DNA from: Streptomyces sp. SAT1
GTDB lineage: Bacteria > Actinomycetota > Actinomycetes > Streptomycetales > Streptomycetaceae
Assembly (NCBI RefSeq): GCF_001654495.1
Contig: NZ_CP015849.1
Coordinates: forward strand, 310,001 to 374,000
Direction of reading: 5' to 3'
DNA: 64,000 nt
Below are positions 60,047-64,000 of the stretch, piece after piece. The first letter of the stretch is position 1. Each line of letters opens with the position of its first letter. The notes under the pieces were generated by a model. That model did no database searches. It was not told the DNA's origin and saw only the letters and a program-made list of their open reading frames with translations. A program made the position numbers and the translations under genes.

Positions 60047-60721
60047 TTGCCCAAGTCCCCCACGAAGCGACGTCCCCGCACCGTCGCCAGCCTGCTGGAG
60101 AGCGCGCTGGCCCTGTTCACCGAGAAGGGTTTCCACGCCACCTCGGTGAGCGACATCGTGGAGCGGGCCGGACTGACCCGCGGCGCCTTCTACTCCAACT
60201 ACCGGGACAAGGAGGAGCTGTTCCTCGCCCTGTACGACGCGCACACCGACCGGCTGCTGGCCCGGCTGGAGGAGACGGCGGCGGGGCTGGACCCGGAGGC
60301 CGATCCCGTGGCGCAGTTCCTGGACCGCATCGGGGAGCGGCCCGAGGAGCGGCGCTGGTTCGTGGTCTCGATGGAGTTCACGCTGCACGCGGCGCGCTCC
60401 CCGCAGACCGCGCGGGCGCTGGCCGCGCACGAGGAACGGCTCACCGAGGGCCTGTCGCGCCTGGTCCTGCGCGCGCTGGGCGCGACCGGCCGCCGGCCGT
60501 CCGTGCCCGCCGAGGACCTGACCCGGCTGATCGTCGCGCTGTCCGAGGGCCTGACCGCGCTCCAGCTGATCCAGAGCACCCGGGACGGCGACGTCCGGGG
60601 CCTCTCCCACCGCCTCGTCCCGCATCTGATCGAGGCCCTGACCGAAGAGGCGCCGAGGACGACCGCGCCGCCCGCCCGGACCCCGGCGGACGACACCGTG
60701 GGCGGCCCGTTTCAGGGGTGA
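60047..60721 (+). CDS. TetR/AcrR-family transcriptional regulator
   Basis: A 224-residue repressor. HTH domain RTVASLLESALALFTEKGFHATSVSDIVERAGLTRGAFYSNYRDKEE spans about residues 10-55, with a long helical ligand-binding domain after it. The start is the TTG at 60047 with GAAAGG 8 bases upstream; no ATG or GTG is suitably placed. It is likely the protein that binds the palindrome at 58972-59014 and controls the dehydrogenase gene and itself. Confidence 0.9.
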   Translation: MPKSPTKRRPRTVASLLESALALFTEKGFHATSVSDIVERAGLTRGAFYSNYRDKEELFLALYDAHTDRLLARLEETAAGLDPEADPVAQFLDRIGERPEERRWFVVSMEFTLHAARSPQTARALAAHEERLTEGLSRLVLRALGATGRRPSVPAEDLTRLIVALSEGLTALQLIQSTRDGDVRGLSHRLVPHLIEALTEEAPRTTAPPARTPADDTVGGPFQG

Positions 60722-60740
60722 GCCGCGCGAGTGCCCGGCG

Positions 60741-60780
60741 CGTCCCGTCCCCGGCGGTGCCCGAGCACCGCGCCGGGACG
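60741..60780. terminator. Strong hairpin between convergent TetR and DUF4232 genes
   Basis: Outer stem CGTCCCG/CGGGACG (60741-60747 with 60774-60780) and inner stem GCGGTGC/GCACCGC (60754-60760 with 60765-60771, loop CCGA) form a two-part hairpin in the 74-base gap. Confidence 0.65.
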
Positions 60781-60795
60781 CACCGGGCGGGCGGG

Positions 60796-61323
60796 TCAGG
60801 CGCCGCTCCGGACCGGCCCGACGAGGGTGCCGGGGGTCACCGTGAGGGTGCCTTCGCCGACGGATGTGCCGGGGATCTCCCCGTCCGGGGCGCGCAGCGT
60901 GAACGCCACCTCGTCGGCGGCGGCCCCGCGGCCCTGGCCGGGCACCTGGATGTCGAAGTGCACCGGGTGGCCCGGCCCGAAGGTCACCGGTGTCCTCTGG
61001 TCCCCGTAGTGGCCGGCGGCGACGGCGACCTGTCCGCCGTGCCGGGAGAACCGCACGTCGGTGGGCGAGCCGGCCAGCGTGCACGGCTCGTACCCGCGCG
61101 GCGCGGTCAACGTCACGCGGTAGTGGCTGTGCCCGGAGCTGGCCCGGTCCTGGGTGATCCGGGCGAGATGGTCGGCCGGACGGCAGGCCGAGGGGGCGGC
61201 GGCGCGGGTCACCGCGGAGGCGGTGCGGTGCGCCGTGGGGGACGCCTGCGCGGCGCCCGTACAGGCCACCCCCGTGAGCGCGGCGGCGGCGACGGCGATC
61301 GCGTACTTCGTGTGGGAACGCAT
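60796..61323 (-). CDS. Secreted DUF4232-like protein
   Basis: A 175-residue exported protein: signal sequence KYAIAVAAAALTGVACTGAAQAS, then a Thr/Ala-rich linker and a beta-rich domain (SGHSHYRVTLTAPRGYEPCTLAGSPTDVRF to HFDIQVPGQG). Two Cys (CRPADHL, EPCTLAG) may form a disulfide. The GVAC site would also permit a lipid anchor, but its lipobox is weak. The domain has the DUF4232 pattern, whose function is unknown. Start ATG 61323 with GGAG; the in-frame ATG at 61392 gives a poor signal peptide. Confidence 0.83.
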   Translation of the reverse strand: MRSHTKYAIAVAAAALTGVACTGAAQASPTAHRTASAVTRAAAPSACRPADHLARITQDRASSGHSHYRVTLTAPRGYEPCTLAGSPTDVRFSRHGGQVAVAAGHYGDQRTPVTFGPGHPVHFDIQVPGQGRGAAADEVAFTLRAPDGEIPGTSVGEGTLTVTPGTLVGPVRSGA

Positions 61324-61468
61324 GCTGAACACTCCTTGCCTTGCTTGATGGCCCCACCGGGTGTCCTCCGCCGGAACCATGGTCGACACCATGCCTGCCC
61401 TCTCCCCCGGGCCGGGAATGTCTCAGGACTGCCACAGGCGGAGGCCCGCCGTGGGCGTCCCGGCGGCT

Positions 61469-62044
61469 TCAGGACTCCTTCCCGGCCGCCTCAGCCGCCG
61501 GGAAGGTCCACCGGGTGTGCGTGTAGACACCCTGGTCGCGGCCGAAGCCGTACGCCGTGGCCGGGGCCACCGCGAAGACCACCGCGCCGCCGTCGCGGAA
61601 GGCGTCCCCGATGCCGTGGAAGGTGCCCTCGGGCGAGGTGATGTGCGGCCCGTACTTCGCCTCGTAGGCCGCGATCACCTCCTCCAGGAGGGCCGGATCG
61701 GTGACCTGTTCGGCACGCCCCTCGACCACGAGGTCGAGCCCCTCGGTGAGCGCGTTCGCCCCGGTGGTCAGCGCGCAGTGCGCGTCCCGGGCGAGGTTCC
61801 TGGCCTTCTGCTCCCCGGGGCCGGTGGAGAAGTACAGCGTCCCGTCGTGCCAGGCCGCGATCACGGGGGTGACGTGCGGCCGGCCGTCGGGGCGCACCGT
61901 GGAGACCCAGAAGATCTCGGCCGTCCGCAGCCGCCGCTCGGCCTCGGGCCACGGGGTGGCGGTGGCCTCGGCGGCACCCGGGCGGGGACGCAGCGCGGAG
62001 CTGTAGCGGGCGTCGAAGTCGGTCGTGGGCCGCTGTACGGGCAT
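61469..62044 (-). CDS. Pyridoxamine 5'-phosphate oxidase-fold protein
   Basis: A 191-residue split-barrel flavoprotein-type protein. TAEIFWVSTVRPDGRPHVTPVIAAWHDG (about residues 41-68) followed by LYFSTGPGEQKARNLARDAHCALTTG is the conserved PPOX block. The extended C-terminus (RDGGAVVFAVAPATAYGFGRDQGVYTHTRWTF) is typical of a larger actinobacterial subgroup. The start is ATG 62044 with AAGGAAC. It may use FMN or F420. It has no obvious functional partner among its neighbours. Confidence 0.88.
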   Translation of the reverse strand: MPVQRPTTDFDARYSSALRPRPGAAEATATPWPEAERRLRTAEIFWVSTVRPDGRPHVTPVIAAWHDGTLYFSTGPGEQKARNLARDAHCALTTGANALTEGLDLVVEGRAEQVTDPALLEEVIAAYEAKYGPHITSPEGTFHGIGDAFRDGGAVVFAVAPATAYGFGRDQGVYTHTRWTFPAAEAAGKES

Positions 62045-62154
62045 GGCGGTGTTCCTTTCCGTTCCTTCTCGGTGTTCCTCTCCCGTACAACGACCGCCGG
62101 GCCGCGCCGGAGTCATCGCCTTACGGCGGACCGTCGTATGACGGGTCGCCGTAC

Positions 62155-62208
62155 GACGGACCCGCGCGGCCCGACGGACCCGCGCGGCCCGACGGACCCG
62201 TACGATCC
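62155..62208. repeat. 18-bp tandem repeats
   Basis: Three units of GACGGACCCGCGCGGCCC: two identical (62155-62172, 62173-62190) and one variant (62191-62208), followed by further degenerate copies up to about 62240. They lie between the PPOX-fold and DoxX genes. Confidence 0.8.
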
Positions 62209-62249
62209 GGCGGACGCGTGCGCCCGGCGGACGCGTACAGCCGGTCGTG

Positions 62250-62612
62250 TCACACCCAGACCGTGGCGAGCCAGACGGTCAGCGCCGCGCTGAGCAGCAG
62301 GGTGACGTTGAGGCCGATCGCGCGGTCCCCGCGGCGCAGGTGGACCCCGGTCGCGCCGGTCTGGAGGACGACGAACCCGAGGGCGGCGGCCAGGGCGAGC
62401 CCGGGGGCGATGCCGGTGAGCGGCGGCAGGACCAGTCCCAGCGCGCCGAGCACCTCGACCGCGCCGAGGGCCCTGACGGCGGGCATCGGCGTGGTGTCGA
62501 CCCAGGCCATCATCGGCTGGAGCCGTGCACGGCTGCGGACCGCCTTCAGCGCGCCCGAGTAGAGGTAGAACAGGGCGAGCAGACCGGCGACGACGCCGTA
62601 GGCGATGGTCAT
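62250..62612 (-). CDS. DoxX-like small membrane protein
   Basis: A 120-residue, four-helix membrane protein of the DoxX family: MTIAYGVVAGLLALFYLYSGALKAV, AVRALGAVEVLGALGLVLPPLTG, GLALAAALGFVVLQTGATGVHL, and NVTLLLSAALTVWLATVWV. Family members take part in redox or quinone chemistry at the membrane. The ATG (62610-62612) overlaps the stop codon of the cupin gene (ATGA), so the two are co-translated and presumably act together. Confidence 0.88.
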   Translation of the reverse strand: MTIAYGVVAGLLALFYLYSGALKAVRSRARLQPMMAWVDTTPMPAVRALGAVEVLGALGLVLPPLTGIAPGLALAAALGFVVLQTGATGVHLRRGDRAIGLNVTLLLSAALTVWLATVWV

Positions 62613-63154
62613 GAGGGGCGCTCTCCGGGACGCGGGGCGAGGTCGGTGGCGGGCTCCGTGGCGTAGCGGCGCATCGTGCGGACGGTCTCCCCCGGGTCGG
62701 GCGTCCCGTCCCCGGCGTACAGGTCCCGCAGGTCCCGGAAGTACTGCACGTAGAGGTCCGGTGTGAAGGTGCTGACCATGACGGCCGGTTCGCCGGTGAT
62801 GTTGGCGAAGGTGTGCGGGGCGCCGGGCGGGACCATCACGAGGGTGCCCGCGGTGGCGTCGTGGACGTCGTGCCCGACGGTGAAGCGCACCGTGCCGGAG
62901 ACGATGTAGAAGCCCTCGTCGTGCTGGGCGTGGCGGTGCTGCGGCGGGCCGGGGGTGTGCGGGGCGAGGACGGATTCGGCGAGGCCGAGGCGGTGCCCGG
63001 TGGTGCTGCCGTCCTCCAGGACGCGCATGCGCGTGGTGCCCAGCCGGATCGTCTCGCCCTCGTCCGGGCCGACCACCGACACGGCCGGGGCGGTGTCCGC
63101 CCGCTGGTGCTGCGAGGGGGCGGCGGACTCGCCGGAGTGCTGTTCATGTGTCAT
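62609..63154 (-). CDS. Cupin-domain protein
   Basis: A 181-residue protein with one central cupin. The first metal motif reads PPQHRHAQHDEGFYIVSGTVRFTVG (His, His, Glu in place), and the second PPGAPHTFANITGEPAVM (His). Cupins of this size are often quercetinase-like dioxygenases or metal-dependent sensors; the substrate is open. It is divergent from the LysR gene, with the 80-base gap carrying the palindrome at 63209-63227. It shares its transcript with the DoxX gene. Confidence 0.88.
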   Translation of the reverse strand: MTHEQHSGESAAPSQHQRADTAPAVSVVGPDEGETIRLGTTRMRVLEDGSTTGHRLGLAESVLAPHTPGPPQHRHAQHDEGFYIVSGTVRFTVGHDVHDATAGTLVMVPPGAPHTFANITGEPAVMVSTFTPDLYVQYFRDLRDLYAGDGTPDPGETVRTMRRYATEPATDLAPRPGERPS

Positions 63155-63208
63155 GTTCCGATTCCACGGCCGGACCGCCCGCACTGTCCAAGACCTGTTC
63201 CGCAGCGC

Positions 63209-63227
63209 CGATACCGTACGGGTATCG
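63209..63227. promoter_or_regulatory. LysR-type box before the LysR gene
   Basis: CGATACC-GTACG-GGTATCG is a perfect 7-bp inverted repeat containing the T-N11-A core (T63212, A63224). It lies 8 bases before the LysR start and in the divergent promoter of the cupin gene. Confidence 0.75.
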
Positions 63228-63234
63228 TTGCAGC

Positions 63235-64000
63235 ATGGAGCTGCGGACCCTGCGGTATTTCGTGGCGGTGGCCGAGGAGCTGCACTTCGGGCGGGCCGCC
63301 GCCCGGCTGCACATGAGCCAGCCCCCGCTGAGCCGGGCGGTCAAGCGGCTGGAGGCGGAGCTGGGCGCCGCGCTGTTCGACCGCTCGCCCGCCGGTGTGA
63401 CGCTCACCGAGGTCGGCGCGGTGCTGCTCGACGAGGCACGCGCCCTGCTCGACCAGGCCGACCGGGTGCGGGTGCGGGTGGCCGCGGCGGCCGGGACCGC
63501 CGTCCTCACCGTCGGGATCCTCGGCGACAGTTCCGATCCGGGCGCCAACCGGCTGGCCGGTGCCTACCGGCGGCGGCATCCGCAGGTGGAGGTCCGGGTC
63601 CGCGACACCGATCTGACCGACCCGGCCTGCGGGCTGACGGCGGGTCTGGTCGATGTCGCCCTGACCCGGGGCCCGTTCGACGTAACCGGCCTGACCGTGC
63701 GCGAGCTGCGCGCCGATCCGGTGGGCGCGCTGCTGCGCGCCGACGATCCGCTGGCCCGCCGGGGCAGCCTGCGGCTCGCGGAGCTGGCCGAGCGCCGCTG
63801 GTTCCTGTTCCCGGAGGGCACCGACCCCGCCTGGCAGACGTACTGGAGCGGTGGTGAGCCGCGCCTCGGTCCGGTGGTGCGCACCGTCCAGGAGTGCCAG
63901 CAGGCCGTCCTGTGGAACGGCACGGTCGGTGTGACGCTCCTGGACCATGTGCCGCCCGCGGGACTGACCGTGGTACCGCTGGTGGACATGCCGCCCAGCC
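63235..64000 (+). CDS. LysR-family transcriptional regulator (3' end outside window)
   Basis: The first 255 residues of a LysR-type regulator; the reading frame is open to the window end. The HTH reads LRTLRYFVAVAEELHFGRAAARLHMSQPPLSRAVKRLE (residues 3-40), followed by the linker helix and the start of the substrate-binding domain (LTVGILGDSSDP, VDVALTRGPFD). It probably controls itself and the divergent cupin-DoxX operon through the palindrome 8 bases ahead of its start. The effector cannot be seen. Confidence 0.92.
   Translation, partial: MELRTLRYFVAVAEELHFGRAAARLHMSQPPLSRAVKRLEAELGAALFDRSPAGVTLTEVGAVLLDEARALLDQADRVRVRVAAAAGTAVLTVGILGDSSDPGANRLAGAYRRRHPQVEVRVRDTDLTDPACGLTAGLVDVALTRGPFDVTGLTVRELRADPVGALLRADDPLARRGSLRLAELAERRWFLFPEGTDPAWQTYWSGGEPRLGPVVRTVQECQQAVLWNGTVGVTLLDHVPPAGLTVVPLVDMPPS

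Overview
The window is very GC-rich actinobacterial DNA. Codon third positions are almost all G or C, GTG and TTG starts are common, and the gene content is typical of Streptomyces: an ESX-type secretion locus without EccE, SpoIIE-type phosphatase, DUF1707/LiaF-like protein, and many TetR, HxlR, MerR, WYL and LysR regulators. A Streptomyces or close relative is the best guess. No rRNA, tRNA, complete IS element or CRISPR array was seen.

Region 1 (1-2745) is the end of a sugar ABC importer with two tandem RbsC/YtfT-YjfF-type permeases and a LacI-type regulator. Region 2 (2791-33240) is a complete type VII (ESX) secretion locus. A leftward operon (21502 to 2791) makes two WXG100-like proteins, helical accessory proteins, a YbaB-like protein, a 4380-residue CpnT-like giant substrate and a Pro/Glu-rich membrane protein. 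EccB and EccD are also leftward. Rightward from the eccD/eccC intergenic region run the three-ATPase EccC, an unusual beta-helix/double AAA+ EccA-like fusion, and a mycosin whose catalytic serine and oxyanion asparagine positions are substituted.

Region 3 (33300-41900) is a run of stress and redox genes. A DUF1707/LiaF-like gene has been split by a 158-bp MITE with a CTAG target duplication. It is followed by an HxlR/dehydrogenase divergent pair, a reductase with a MerR regulator, a TetR regulator and MFS exporter sharing a visible operator, and a GAF-SpoIIE phosphatase. Region 4 (42000-45800) holds a TetR gene, a photolyase and an SDR/DUF2867 protein. Region 5 (45884-51797) is a compact 5-oxoproline module: pxpABC leftward, and DUF969-DUF979 transporter, pcp and a DUF2891 protein rightward, with matching palindromes in the divergent promoter.

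Region 6 (51871-53349) is a TPP riboswitch whose 3' end contains the ribosome binding site of an NCS1 permease. Region 7 (54067-57175) is sulfur scavenging: an SsuD/SfnG-like monooxygenase preceded by a 26-codon leader peptide of the HIDxxRVxSAxC type, and an SfnB-like flavoprotein with a 23-bp inverted repeat upstream. Region 8 (57289-64000) has a WYL regulator facing a VOC protein, a 43-bp perfect palindrome ahead of a hydroxyacyl-CoA dehydrogenase/TetR pair, small secreted and redox proteins, and a LysR gene facing a cupin-DoxX pair. Short tandem repeats lie between several of these genes.

The most unusual candidate is the ESX locus. The giant substrate combines a CpnT-like export domain, a degenerate and an apparently intact OTU-like domain, a C80/caspase-like His-Cys domain and a C-terminal domain of unknown fold. 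It sits beside a probable pseudo-mycosin and a beta-helix-fused ATPase.
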